A stretch of 64,000 bases of DNA from Acidovorax radicis (GTDB taxonomy: Bacteria > Pseudomonadota > Gammaproteobacteria > Burkholderiales > Burkholderiaceae_C), in NCBI RefSeq assembly GCF_020510705.1, contig NZ_CP075184.1, positions 4,417,001 to 4,481,000 on the forward strand, written 5' to 3'. The position numbers were made by a program, and so were the translations under genes. The notes under the pieces were generated by a model. It was not told where the DNA came from, ran no database searches, and saw nothing but the letters and a program-made list of their open reading frames with translations. Positions 53,823-61,723 of this stretch are shown piece by piece; the stretch's first letter is position 1; each line of letters opens with the position of its first letter.

Positions 53823-55154
53823 TCAGGACGGGTTCTTGTCCTCGTCTACAAAAACGGTCAGCACGCCGGTGTAGCCATACAGGTGGTGGTGCGCGATTTC
53901 GCCGCCCGCAAAAAAACCAACCAGCGGCACATCGCCCAAGGCATGGCGCACGATCTGCAGCTCGGCACTGGGGCCTCCAAAATGGGGGCCTCCACGGCCT
54001 GAACAGCTCACGTAAATCGCGCCACAAATCCGCCGCCCGGACTGCGGCAGCGCACCAGCCCCCAGCGCGCCAGGGGCCGTTGCCAGCCCCCCATCCTGCG
54101 AGCCGGGCGACACGAGGTATGCGGGCTCCAGCTCTTCGGGCGAAAGCTCTTCGCGGATCTCGGCGCAGATGCGCATCAGGTCGGCGCGCGCAGCCCCCAC
54201 GTTGCGCTGGCAAAACGCCAGGTGCATGCCTGCCTCGACCTGGTCGGCCAGCGCAACACCACGGCGTGTGCCATCGAGACCCACGATATGGCGCACGCGC
54301 GTGTCCGTGCCGAAATGCCCCGTGCGGCGCTGGCCCAGGGGTTGATCACCCGCGTTGACCAGCCCTGCCAGCGTGGAGCGCACCTTGCGCAGCGCGGGCT
54401 GCGGATCTCCGTCGAGGCTGACGCCCAGCGTATCGAGCAGCACATCCAGCGCTGGCTCGCCGTCCAGCGCGAGCACCACGTTCTCCTGCGCCGACGTGAT
54501 GGTGCGCAGCGGCCCCACGGGTTGGCAGCCCTGGGTCACACGCGACACCAGCGCCACCCCGGCACCAAACGCCACGCCCGACAGGCCGCCATCAAACACC
54601 CCGCTGGCCTGGCCCTGCCCGGCCATGTTGCCGTCGCCACCCACCGCAAACTGAACGCTGGCCGTACGGCTGGCGCTTAACCCCCCAAACAGATAGCCCG
54701 TGTCGGTGCGGGCGGCCATTTCGGCCAACAGCTCGGCCAGCTCGGGCGTGTGGCCGTCGGCGTGCACCAGGGCCGTGTGGGCCACAAAGCCACTGCCCGG
54801 CCGGAGCGCGTGCGCGGGCAGCGGCGCCACACCAGAGAACACGCGGTACTGATCAGCCGGCACATCGAGCAGCATCACCGAGAGCGCGGGCTCGTCAAAG
54901 TATTCGGCGTTGTTGGCCGACACGCCCACCCCCACGGTGCCGCTCCAATCGGTGACTTCGGGCAGCTCGCCGCTCAGATAGTCAAGCAGATCTCCTGCCT
55001 CATTGGCATAGTGGTCGGTGATGTAGAGCAGGCCCAGCGTGGGGGCCTGCGCGTAATCGGGCAGGGCCATCTGGGCGCGCAACTGCGCCAGCACCAAGGC
55101 TGCCGCCATGCGCCACTGGGGATGTGTGGCGTGGCCGTTGGGAAATAATTTCAT
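53823..55154 (-). CDS. FIST N/C domain sensory protein
   Basis: A 443-residue soluble protein with no transmembrane segment. The FIST N-terminal domain has LGLLYITDHYANEAGDLLDY and VGVGVSANNAEYFDEPALSV; the C-terminal domain includes GYLFGGLSASRTASVQFAVG, GVAFGAGVALVSRVTQGCQP and LVGFFAGGEIAHHHLYGYTG. FIST domains bind small ligands, probably amino acids, and usually feed histidine kinases or chemoreceptors; here it stands alone. A GGAG ribosome binding site precedes 55154. It is downstream of phaM across a 26-bp-arm palindrome. Confidence 0.88.
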   Translation of the reverse strand: MKLFPNGHATHPQWRMAAALVLAQLRAQMALPDYAQAPTLGLLYITDHYANEAGDLLDYLSGELPEVTDWSGTVGVGVSANNAEYFDEPALSVMLLDVPADQYRVFSGVAPLPAHALRPGSGFVAHTALVHADGHTPELAELLAEMAARTDTGYLFGGLSASRTASVQFAVGGDGNMAGQGQASGVFDGGLSGVAFGAGVALVSRVTQGCQPVGPLRTITSAQENVVLALDGEPALDVLLDTLGVSLDGDPQPALRKVRSTLAGLVNAGDQPLGQRRTGHFGTDTRVRHIVGLDGTRRGVALADQVEAGMHLAFCQRNVGAARADLMRICAEIREELSPEELEPAYLVSPGSQDGGLATAPGALGAGALPQSGRRICGAIYVSCSGRGGPHFGGPSAELQIVRHALGDVPLVGFFAGGEIAHHHLYGYTGVLTVFVDEDKNPS

Positions 55155-55165
55155 GGGTTCTCCAC

Positions 55166-55220
55166 GGGCTGAGTGCAGGCCCTGGAGCCGCTGCGCGGCT
55201 CCAGGGCCTGCACTCAGCCC
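55166..55220 (-). repeat. perfect 26-bp-arm palindrome between phaM and the FIST gene
   Basis: Perfect inverted repeat: 26-base arms (outer ends GGGCTGAGTGCAGG and CCTGCACTCAGCCC, inner GAGCCGC / GCGGCTC) around a 3-base loop TGC. It begins 2 bp after the phaM stop and ends a few bases before the FIST ribosome binding site. It has no T-tract, so it is more likely an RNA stability or processing hairpin than a simple terminator. Confidence 0.93.
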
Positions 55221-55222
55221 GG

Positions 55223-56116
55223 TCAGCCGGCTGATTTGCGCGCAGCGGTTTTGCGTGCCGGGGTTTTTCGGGGGGCGGATTTCGCAGCGGCTTTGGCCGC
55301 AGGCCGCACAGCGGGTTTCTTGTTTGCCGATTTTTTGGCTGCGGCCGGGGCCCGCGCAGTGGCGGTGCGACTCTTGGTGGCCGACGGCTTGCTGCCGCCC
55401 TGCATGGTTTTCATGCCTTTGGCCGCAAACTGGCTGGCCATGTCGGTGGCTGTTTTCAATGCTTCCTTGGCCAGCCCGGTCGCCATGTTTTTGGTGGTGT
55501 CGAGAGCCGTTTGTTTGGCCGCGTCTTTCATGGCGCTGACGGCGATCTGCTGGAACTGGCTGGTTAGCGCGCCCCACCATTGCATCGGGTCCACCACCTG
55601 GGGCTCGGCCGCAGACGGCGCATGGGCCTTCGTTTTGGCTTGGGTGGGCTGTGGGGCTGGTTCGGCCTCACCCTCTTGTGCCGCATGCTCGCCGGCAGCG
55701 CTGGCGCGCCCTGTCGCACGCGCTGCCGCGTCCGCCATGGCCCCGGCAGCACCGCTGACGGTGTCGGCCGCTTTTTGCACGCCGCTCATCACGGTGTCGG
55801 CGGTCTTGAGCTTGAAGGCGTTGGCCACGTCCCCCATGCTGAAGTTCATGCCCTTGAGCGTAGCCAAGGTCATCTTCTGCACCTCCAGCGCCTGGATGGT
55901 GGCGGCCAGTGCGCGCGAGTTCTGCTCCAGCCAGAACTGCACGGCCTTGAGCTCATCAATGCGCTTTTCGAGCTCTTCCACACTGATCGTGGGAGCCACC
56001 CAGTTCGAGAGATTGGGCAGCTGTGGAATACTGCTGGACGCCCCCTTGGCAAGGCTTTGCAGGAAGTCAAAACCGGGGACAAATTTGCCGAAACCGAAGT
56101 TGGATGTGTCGCTCAT
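55223..56116 (-). CDS. phaM: PhaM-type polyhydroxyalkanoate granule protein
   Basis: A 297-residue protein. N-terminal conserved helix region: FGKFVPGFDFLQSLAKGASS, then SVEELEKRIDELKAVQFWLE and LAATIQALEVQKMTLATLKG. The middle is Ala/Glu/Pro-rich, then a segment TSQFQQIAVSAMKDAAKQTA, and the last 60 residues are a Lys/Ala/Pro histone-H1-like tail (RKTPARKTAARKSAG). This is the layout of Ralstonia PhaM, which binds PHA synthase and DNA and distributes granules at cell division. No phaC or phasin genes adjoin. Confidence 0.85.
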   Translation of the reverse strand: MSDTSNFGFGKFVPGFDFLQSLAKGASSSIPQLPNLSNWVAPTISVEELEKRIDELKAVQFWLEQNSRALAATIQALEVQKMTLATLKGMNFSMGDVANAFKLKTADTVMSGVQKAADTVSGAAGAMADAAARATGRASAAGEHAAQEGEAEPAPQPTQAKTKAHAPSAAEPQVVDPMQWWGALTSQFQQIAVSAMKDAAKQTALDTTKNMATGLAKEALKTATDMASQFAAKGMKTMQGGSKPSATKSRTATARAPAAAKKSANKKPAVRPAAKAAAKSAPRKTPARKTAARKSAG

Positions 56117-56282
56117 GGCCGCTCCGCAAGAGGTGGGTCTGTGGTGGGCTCACAGCTTACTCCAATGCCTGCGGATTTTGGCCCGCGTGTTGGCACGGGC
56201 TGGTCCCCCGCCACCACCAGGCCCGGCTGTGTTGTGCACGCATGGCGCACACACCGCCGGTCAAACACGATCGACGATCGGT

Positions 56283-56762
56283 TCAGTGCTTGTGCTGCAT
56301 GGCGGGCGCTGCGGCGCCACCGGGAGCGGCCGTGCCCACGGGCACCGTCAGGTTGAGTTTGCTTTCCACGCCCTTGGCGTCCTGGAACACGAGGGTGATG
56401 GGCACTTCGGTGTCCTTGGCCAAGGGCGCCTTCAGGTCCAGCAGCATGACGTGGTAGCCGCCGGGCTTGAGCTCCACGGTCTTGCCCGCAGGCAGGTCCA
56501 GCGCGGGCACGGCGCGCATCTTCATGATGTCGCCTTCCATCTTCATCTCGTGCACTTCGGTAAGGCCTGCAGCGGGCGACTCGGCGCGCACCAGGCGGGC
56601 GCCATCTTTGGCGGTAAGGCGCATGAAGGCGCCCGTGGCCTTCTGGCCCTGCACGCTAGCGCGGGCCCAGGCGCCCTCGACCTTGACGGCAGCGGTCTGC
56701 GCCCATGTGGGGGTGCTGAGCAGTGCGGCAACGACGGCGGCGGTGTGAAGCAATTTTTTCAT
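56283..56762 (-). CDS. copper chaperone PCu(A)C family protein
   Basis: A 159-residue periplasmic Cu(I) chaperone that delivers copper to cytochrome oxidase CuA/CuB sites. Signal peptide MKKLLHTAAVVAALLSTPTW with AQ cleavage; the binding motif H(M)X10MX21HXM is visible as EVHEMKMEGDIMKM and GGYHVMLLDL, and the C-terminus ends AMQHKH. It is the last gene of a DUF2946-YcnI-PCu(A)C set. The leader between ycnI and this gene holds an 11-unit hexanucleotide repeat. Confidence 0.92.
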   Translation of the reverse strand: MKKLLHTAAVVAALLSTPTWAQTAAVKVEGAWARASVQGQKATGAFMRLTAKDGARLVRAESPAAGLTEVHEMKMEGDIMKMRAVPALDLPAGKTVELKPGGYHVMLLDLKAPLAKDTEVPITLVFQDAKGVESKLNLTVPVGTAAPGGAAAPAMQHKH

Positions 56763-56790
56763 GGTGAATGTCTTTCGGTTGGCTCAAAGA

Positions 56791-56856
56791 AACGGGAATG
56801 GGAACGGGAACGGGAACGGGAATGGAAATGGAAATGGAAATGGAAATGGAAATGGG
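56791..56856. repeat. hexanucleotide tandem repeat in the leader of the PCu(A)C gene
   Basis: Eleven head-to-tail 6-bp units: AACGGG/AATGGG variants (56791-56820) then AATGGA units. It starts 29 bp upstream of the ATG at 56762 and fills most of the gap after ycnI. The nearest unit type is uniform, as expected for an array changing by slippage. Confidence 0.95.
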
Positions 56857-56872
56857 GGACTTGGCCCGGCTG

Positions 56873-57418
56873 TCAATGATGGTGGGCAGCGGCGCCGCCA
56901 GCGGGCAGAATCTCCAGCGCTGCCGCTGGGGACTTCAGGTCCGACAGCTTCTGGCCCGCCTTGGGCACCTCGGTCCAGTCGCTCCGGCCCTCGGCGCAGA
57001 CCTGGCGCACCGGCCAGTACACGGTGCCCGCCTGCTCCGGCGCCTGGGCGACCAGCACAAACTCATCGTAGTGGGCGCTCTGCAGCATGTCATCCGGCGT
57101 CTTGGCCATCCAGGTGATGCGCACCACGTCTTCGGTGATGCTGCGGCCGTGGCTGGTGGTGGGCTGGGCCAGCTTGTCGCGCTGCACCTCCAGCGTCCAG
57201 CCCGGCTTGGGCATGGGGTGCGCGCCGCGCATGCCGGCCGGGATGTCCACCGCAATCTGCCGCGTGGGCGACGCGCCGCAGCCATGGCCGACCTTGAAGG
57301 CCGCCTTGTAGCTGGCGCCCGCAGGGGCTACCTGGTATTCGAGCACCACATGGGCAGATGCGGGCATAAAAGTGGCGCTAGCGCTTATCAACAAAGCAGT
57401 AATAGCTATATTTTTCAT
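56873..57418 (-). CDS. ycnI: YcnI family (DUF1775) copper-binding secreted protein, repeat-derived signal peptide
   Basis: A 181-residue protein. Residues 1-15 (MKNIAITALLISASA) are encoded by a copy of the palindromic element, including the ATG itself; cleavage is expected after A22 (PASA), leaving an N-terminal His (HVVLEYQVAPAG) as in YcnI proteins, which bind Cu(II) by a mono-histidine brace. The mature domain has KVGHGCGASPTRQIAVDIPA and the conserved WTLEVQ and WTEVPKAGQK segments. Neighbours DUF2946 (upstream) and PCu(A)C (downstream) make a copper-handling operon. Confidence 0.9.
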   Translation of the reverse strand: MKNIAITALLISASATFMPASAHVVLEYQVAPAGASYKAAFKVGHGCGASPTRQIAVDIPAGMRGAHPMPKPGWTLEVQRDKLAQPTTSHGRSITEDVVRITWMAKTPDDMLQSAHYDEFVLVAQAPEQAGTVYWPVRQVCAEGRSDWTEVPKAGQKLSDLKSPAAALEILPAGGAAAHHH

Positions 57419-57421
57419 AGT
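57373..57421 (-). repeat. AGCGCT-type palindromic element, copy 12 (start and signal peptide of ycnI)
   Basis: On the minus strand: ACTATGAAAAATATAGCT, a degraded ACTGCTTT half, ATAAGCGCT, AGCGCC. The ATG within the ACTATG end of the element is the ycnI start codon, and the frame gives IAITALLISASA. Confidence 0.82.
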
Positions 57422-57663
57422 AATTGAGGTCATGAACATTGCTTTCAGCGATTAACTTTTGGCGTGCCTACGTGGGCGTGCTGCGGTTGGCCACGGAAGT
57501 TTCAAAACGGGCCGTTGCGAAGGTTGTCGATGCCCCATGCCGCGCAGAGCTGTGGGGGAATCTGGTCGCACGCGCACAGCGGTGGTGACGTAGCGGCTGG
57601 CGCCTTCGCAGGCCAAGGACCCTGCGGTGTTTGCGGGCGGGGCCCCTGAAATACTGATCAAAT

Positions 57664-57713
57664 AGGCCGAAAACGCTTACCAATTAAGCGCCAGCAGCTA
57701 TCAAAACAGTAGT
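57664..57713 (-). repeat. AGCGCT-type palindromic element, copy 13
   Basis: On the minus strand: CTACTGTTTTGATAGCTG, GGCGCTT, spacer, TAAGCGT, TTCGGCC. It begins directly after the stop codon of the DUF2946 gene (TGA at 57716) and lies between that gene and ycnI. Confidence 0.85.
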
Positions 57714-57715
57714 TA

Positions 57716-58081
57716 TCAAGAGAGCGTCGGGGGGCCGCGCGGGGGCAGCGGCGCGGCGGTGCGCGCAGCAACATGGGCGGCAGGAACAAGGCGCAACGCG
57801 TGCGCCAGGGGGTGAACCACCGGCACATGCGCTTGCGAGACCGGTGGTGGCGCACCGACATGCGCGCACAGCGGGCAGTCCAGCGTGTGGCTGGGCAACT
57901 CCTTGGCGCCGTCGTCGGTCTTGACCAGCACCTTGATGGCGCCCGAGCCCGAACAGATGAGCTCCATCGCCTGCGGGTTGACCAGAGGCGACGCCACGGC
58001 CACACCGATCGACAAGACAAACCACGCCAGCACAAGGCGGGCGAGCCAGCGGAGGCCGCGAATGGTTTGCAGGGAGGGCAT
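57716..58081 (-). CDS. DUF2946 family protein
   Basis: A 121-residue protein: one N-terminal signal/anchor (LARLVLAWFVLSIGVAVASP), then LVNPQAMELICSGSGAIKVL and the motif TLDCPLCAHVGAPPP (CxxC plus His), ending in a His/Ala/Pro-rich tail. This matches DUF2946, found beside copper-uptake and copper-chaperone genes; the Cys and His residues could bind copper. A palindromic element follows its stop. It is the first gene of the DUF2946-ycnI-PCu(A)C group, although the 297-bp gap to ycnI makes one transcript uncertain. Confidence 0.78.
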   Translation of the reverse strand: MPSLQTIRGLRWLARLVLAWFVLSIGVAVASPLVNPQAMELICSGSGAIKVLVKTDDGAKELPSHTLDCPLCAHVGAPPPVSQAHVPVVHPLAHALRLVPAAHVAARTAAPLPPRGPPTLS

Positions 58082-58203
58082 GGGTGCGGATTGTAGGGGC
58101 CCGGGGTATGCAGTCCTTGACCGGGGTCATCTACGCGACGGACAGAGGTCTCACCCGCACCTAGGATGCGTGCTGCATCCACCACCACAACGGAGACAAC
58201 ACC

Positions 58204-58851
58204 ATGCTGACACTCTGCGGCTTTTCGGCCAGCAACTACTACAACAAGGTCAAGCTCGCGCTGCTCGAAAAGGGCGTGCCGTTTACCGAAGAACTGGCCT
58301 GGGTGGGCGAGACCGACCGCAGCGCCTCGCCGCTGGGCAAGGTGCCCTACCTGCGCACGCCGCAGGGCGCACTGTGCGAATCCGCCGTGATGGCCGACTA
58401 CATCGAAGCCGCCCACCCCGGGCACCCGCTGATCCCGGCCGCCCCCTTCCAGGCCGCCAAAGTGCGCGAGCTGATCACCTTTCTGGAGCTGCACCTGGAG
58501 CTGGTCGCACGCAACCTGTATCCCCAGGCTTTCTTCGGCAGCACGGTGAGCGACACCGCGCGCGACAAGGTGGGTGCGCAGCTGGAAAAGAACATCGCTG
58601 CCTTCGGCCAGCTGGCGAAGTTCAGCCCCTACGTGGCTGGCGACACCTTCACCATGGCCGACTGTGCGGCCATCGTGCACCTGCCGCCGGTCAGCGCCGC
58701 CACCAAGATCATCTATGGCCGCGACTACCTGGCCGACCTGCCCGTTCGCGAGTACCTGGCCCGCATGGGCGAACGCCCCCATGTCCAGCGTGTGAATGCA
58801 GACCGCAAAACCAGCACCGCTGCCATGTTGGCGCGCCCGCCCAAACGCTGA
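58204..58851 (+). CDS. glutathione S-transferase family protein
   Basis: A 215-residue cytosolic GST. The N-terminal domain shows MLTLCGFSASNYYNKVKLAL (with Ser/Asn at the catalytic position), SPLGKVPYLRTPQGALCESA (cis-Pro and glutathione-binding ES). The helical domain includes ARDKVGAQLEKNIAAFGQLA and PYVAGDTFTMADCAAIVHLP. It differs from the GST at 50653 and is closer to plant-type/SspA-like relatives. The substrate is unknown. ATG at 58204 follows GGAGACAAC. Confidence 0.88.
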   Translation: MLTLCGFSASNYYNKVKLALLEKGVPFTEELAWVGETDRSASPLGKVPYLRTPQGALCESAVMADYIEAAHPGHPLIPAAPFQAAKVRELITFLELHLELVARNLYPQAFFGSTVSDTARDKVGAQLEKNIAAFGQLAKFSPYVAGDTFTMADCAAIVHLPPVSAATKIIYGRDYLADLPVREYLARMGERPHVQRVNADRKTSTAAMLARPPKR

Positions 58852-59047
58852 GCGGCCCGGCGTCTGGGTGCTCCTCGCGCAATCGCGGGGACCGCATCGA
58901 CCGGGGTGAACCAGATCAAAGGGGAGGCTTGCCCGCCGTGAGCGATGCCATCGCTGTGGCGCAAGACCCCGGCCAGCTCTTGACCATTGTCAACACATGG
59001 CATGGCATACAAGCGCACCATGAGGCATTCCTTCCAGGAGATACCGC

Positions 59048-59419
59048 ATGGACACGACACAAGCCGCCCCCTTCCGCCAGCAATTGCTTGCCCAACAATC
59101 TGCGCTGCTTGCGCAATTGGCCGAGCAACGCGGTGGCGTCATCGGCCGCGCCGAGGCAGCGGCTGACCACTTTGGGCAACCTGAAGACCCACGCGCCCAG
59201 ATGGCCACCGAGCGAGCATTGGAGTTTGCGTTGGATGAACGCGAAACCGCCCATCTGGCCGCTGTGCAGGCCGCACTGGCCCGCATTGAAGCGGGCACCT
59301 ACGGCGAATGCACGCAGTGCGGCGCCCACATCACTGCGGCCCGCCTGCATGCCACACCCGAGGCTGCGCGCTGCGTGCACTGCCAGGAAAAAGCAGAGCA
59401 GCATCGCCGCGCAGCCTGA
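59048..59419 (+). CDS. DksA/TraR family zinc-finger protein
   Basis: A 123-residue protein: a coiled-coil-like N-terminal half (LLAQQSALLAQLAEQRGGVI; ALDERETAHLAAVQAALARI) and a C-terminal four-Cys zinc finger (CTQCGAHITAARLHATPEAA then RCVHCQ). This is the DksA C4-type layout, shorter than full DksA (about 150 residues), so it is a DksA-like/TraR-like factor that may act on RNA polymerase through the secondary channel. The DxxDxA motif of DksA is not apparent at the coiled-coil tip, so activity like DksA is uncertain. It is 60 bp before the next gene. Confidence 0.85.
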   Translation: MDTTQAAPFRQQLLAQQSALLAQLAEQRGGVIGRAEAAADHFGQPEDPRAQMATERALEFALDERETAHLAAVQAALARIEAGTYGECTQCGAHITAARLHATPEAARCVHCQEKAEQHRRAA

Positions 59420-59479
59420 ATCACGTCCCAGTCTTCCCTCTCTTTTTATCTTCCTGTCTTCACCACAAGAAAGCCGTTT

Positions 59480-59854
59480 ATGAGCACTTTTCACGCCGTT
59501 GTCTGGATGGACCATTCCGAAGCCCATGTGGTGATGTTTGATCGCGAGCACGCCGAGGCACAGCGCATCAAATCCCGCAGCCACCATAAGCACCAGGGCA
59601 AAGCGGAAGATCTGGCCCCCTTCTTTGCGGAGATTGCGCAGGCCTTGACCGGCACCCGCGAGGTACTGTTGGCCGGCCCCGGGCTGGTACGCAACCAATT
59701 CCGCGACTGGGTGGCCAAGCACCACGCCGCCTTGGCCGATGTGGTGGTGGACTCGGTGGCAGCAGACCACCCCACGGATGCACAACTGGTCGCCATGGCG
59801 CGCCAATACTTCAAGAAGTTCGACACCATGGCGACCGACCCTTCGGTCGCCTAA
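59480..59854 (+). CDS. hypothetical protein, eRF1/pelota-like domain
   Basis: A 124-residue soluble protein: STFHAVVWMDHSEAHVVMFD, SRSHHKHQGKAEDLAPFFAE and VLLAGPGLVRNQFRDWVAKH, ending KFDTMATDPSVA. Homologues are sometimes labelled translational machinery protein because they resemble the central eRF1/Dom34 domain; no peptide-release role is demonstrated. The His-rich loop HHKH is typical. It is 60 bp downstream of the DksA-like gene and could share its transcript, suggesting a stress or translation role. Confidence 0.62.
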   Translation: MSTFHAVVWMDHSEAHVVMFDREHAEAQRIKSRSHHKHQGKAEDLAPFFAEIAQALTGTREVLLAGPGLVRNQFRDWVAKHHAALADVVVDSVAADHPTDAQLVAMARQYFKKFDTMATDPSVA

Positions 59855-59916
59855 GAACGTATTCACGAGCTATACACGGGTGCCACGGCGGCGCCCTGGC
59901 TGCTATCCTTTGCAGG

Positions 59917-60330
59917 ATGCACAGCCTCTTTCACCTCGCCTTTCACGTCACCGACCTTGACGCCGCCCGCCGCTTTTACGGCGGCGTGCTGGGGTGCCAG
60001 GAAGGCCGAAGTACCGACACCTGGGTGGACTTCGATTTCTTCGGCCACCAGATCTCTCTGCATCTGGGCACACCGTTTGCCAGTGTCCGCACCGGCCATG
60101 TCGGCGACCACATGGTGCCCATGCCACATTTTGGTGTCATCCTTGAACTACCAGACTGGCATGCACTGGCCGCGCGCCTGAAGGCGGCGGACACCCCCTT
60201 TGTGCTGGCGCCCCAGGTGCGTTTTGAAGGCGCACCGGGCGAGCAATGGACCATGTTCTTTCATGACCCGAGCGGCAATCCGATAGAGATCAAAGGCTTT
60301 CGGTCACTCAATACGGTCTACGCATCGTGA
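59917..60330 (+). CDS. VOC family (glyoxalase/dioxygenase-like) protein
   Basis: A 137-residue protein with two VOC beta-alpha-beta-beta-beta units: FHLAFHVTDLDAARRFYGGV (first metal His), LGTPFASVRTGHVGDHM, then HFGVILELPDWHALAARLKA and FHDPSGNPIEIKGF (metal Glu). The layout is the single-chain VOC dioxygenase/glyoxalase-like enzyme; substrate unknown. Its stop overlaps the MarC start (GTGA), so the two are translationally coupled. Confidence 0.85.
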   Translation: MHSLFHLAFHVTDLDAARRFYGGVLGCQEGRSTDTWVDFDFFGHQISLHLGTPFASVRTGHVGDHMVPMPHFGVILELPDWHALAARLKAADTPFVLAPQVRFEGAPGEQWTMFFHDPSGNPIEIKGFRSLNTVYAS

Positions 60331-60920
60331 ACTACACCTTTGCGTCGGCCACCATCCTGCTTTTGCTGATCACCGATCCGCTGGGCAACATCCCCATTTT
60401 TGCGAACGCGCTGCGGGGTGTTGCGCCCGAACGCCGGCCCCGGGTGATCCTGCGGGAGGTGCTGATCGCGTTTGCGCTCCTGCTGGTGTTTTTATTCTTC
60501 GGTGCAGAGTTTCTCCGGGTGATGAACCTGAGCGATCTGTCGCTGCAGATCGCGGGCGCGGTGGTGCTTTTTCTGATTGCACTGCGCATGATTTTTCCGG
60601 CGGACTCCAACCCTGAGGCCGAGCCTCCCGGCGAGCCGCTGATCGTACCCCTCGCCATTCCGGCCTTGGCAGGCCCGTCTGCCCTGGCCACGGTGATGCT
60701 GCTGGTGGCCCAGGCCCCCGAACGACGACTTGAATGGGTGGGGGCCCTGTGCGTCACCATGGCCGTTTGCGCCATTGTGCTGCTGATGGCCGAACGCATC
60801 CAACGCCTGGTGGGCGAGCGCGTGGTGATGGCTTTTGAACGCCTGATGGGTCTGATCCTGGTCGCCATCTCGGTGGAGATGCTGATCCGCGGCATCAAGC
60901 AGCTCGCGCACCAGCTGTAG
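60327..60920 (+). CDS. MarC family integral membrane protein
   Basis: A 197-residue inner-membrane protein with six hydrophobic segments: FASATILLLLITDPLGNIPI (with the family PLGNIP motif), LIAFALLLVFLFFGAEFLRV, LQIAGAVVLFLIALRMIF, VPLAIPALAGPSALATVMLL and others. This is the MarC/YhgN/SnatA family; MarC itself was wrongly tied to multidrug resistance, and some members move amino acids. It starts at GTG 60327, overlapping the preceding VOC stop. It is convergent with the Rrf2-type gene across about 100 bp. Confidence 0.9.
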   Translation: MNYTFASATILLLLITDPLGNIPIFANALRGVAPERRPRVILREVLIAFALLLVFLFFGAEFLRVMNLSDLSLQIAGAVVLFLIALRMIFPADSNPEAEPPGEPLIVPLAIPALAGPSALATVMLLVAQAPERRLEWVGALCVTMAVCAIVLLMAERIQRLVGERVVMAFERLMGLILVAISVEMLIRGIKQLAHQL

Positions 60921-61024
60921 CGCTGCGGCCGACACGACGGCAGCACGGCTTTGGCGTCCCTGCTTGCCTTTGCCTAAAGGCGCTTAACGCGGCACTCCAC
61001 CAAACGCCAGCGCTGGCGCGCTGT

Positions 61025-61573
61025 TTATCGCCGCTGCAATAGGGGAATGGAACCGAGCGCGAATACCGAGTTGGGTACACCCACACGCGCCATCAGGGGC
61101 TGCGGCTTGGGGGCCAGTTTGGGCTTGGGGGCCACGGCGCGCGCAGGCTCATCGGCAGCCACCCCTTTTTCAAGCTGCTGGGCCACAAGGCTCTGCAGGC
61201 TGACCGATTGCAGGTATTCCATGACGCGCGAATTGAAACTGCTCCACAGATCACCGGTCATGGATTTCACCTGCGCCGCTTGCCCGGTGCCCATGTTCTG
61301 CAACTCATCGGCCTTGAGGTTCTCAACCGCCAGAATAATTTCCGCCACCGAGATTTGGTCAGCCTTGCGCGCCAGCGTGTAACCACCACCGGGGCCGCGT
61401 GTGCTGTCGACCAGGCCCGCACGGCGCAGTGCACTAAAGAGTTGCTCAAGGTACGAAAGGGAGCTGCCCTGGCGCACGCTGATGGTGGACAAGGCCACAG
61501 GGCGCATTTTTTGGCGCAGTGCCAGATCGGTCATGGCCGACACAGCAAGTTGTCCTCGGGTAGTGATACGCAT
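61025..61573 (-). CDS. Rrf2 family regulator, IscR-like but cysteine-free
   Basis: A 182-residue winged-HTH regulator. The N-terminal RITTRGQLAVSAMTDLALRQ and PVALSTISVRQGSSLSYLEQ, then GLVDSTRGPGGGYTLARKAD, are the IscR/Rrf2 DNA-binding domain. In IscR three Cys after the dimer helix hold a 2Fe-2S cluster; the matching segment here is LKADELQNMGTGQAAQVKSM and the whole protein contains no cysteine, so it cannot bind the cluster in that way. The C-terminus is a Pro/Lys-rich tail (APKPKLAPKPQP). It is divergent from the nhaR-like gene (150-bp gap). Confidence 0.85.
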   Translation of the reverse strand: MRITTRGQLAVSAMTDLALRQKMRPVALSTISVRQGSSLSYLEQLFSALRRAGLVDSTRGPGGGYTLARKADQISVAEIILAVENLKADELQNMGTGQAAQVKSMTGDLWSSFNSRVMEYLQSVSLQSLVAQQLEKGVAADEPARAVAPKPKLAPKPQPLMARVGVPNSVFALGSIPLLQRR

Positions 61574-61723
61574 CGTTGCGACTCCTGGTGAAGATTAACG
61601 GCCCCAGTCCGGACGGAAACCGCGAGGACTGAGGGCGAGCTTTCAATGTAGGCGCTTTGACACTTCGCGTATATTCGTTTTATTTGATTTCTTTCTTCGT
61701 TTTTATCGAAGTATCTGCATCCC

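Noticed and set aside
56791..57117. Plus-strand open frame reading NGNGNG or MEMEME across the hexamer array
   Set aside because: It is only the translation of the tandem repeat plus antisense of ycnI.
59860..59915. A possible extra palindromic element before the VOC gene
   Set aside because: Only isolated words (GCTAT, GGCGCC) match; the AGCGCTT-N7-AAGCGCT core is missing.
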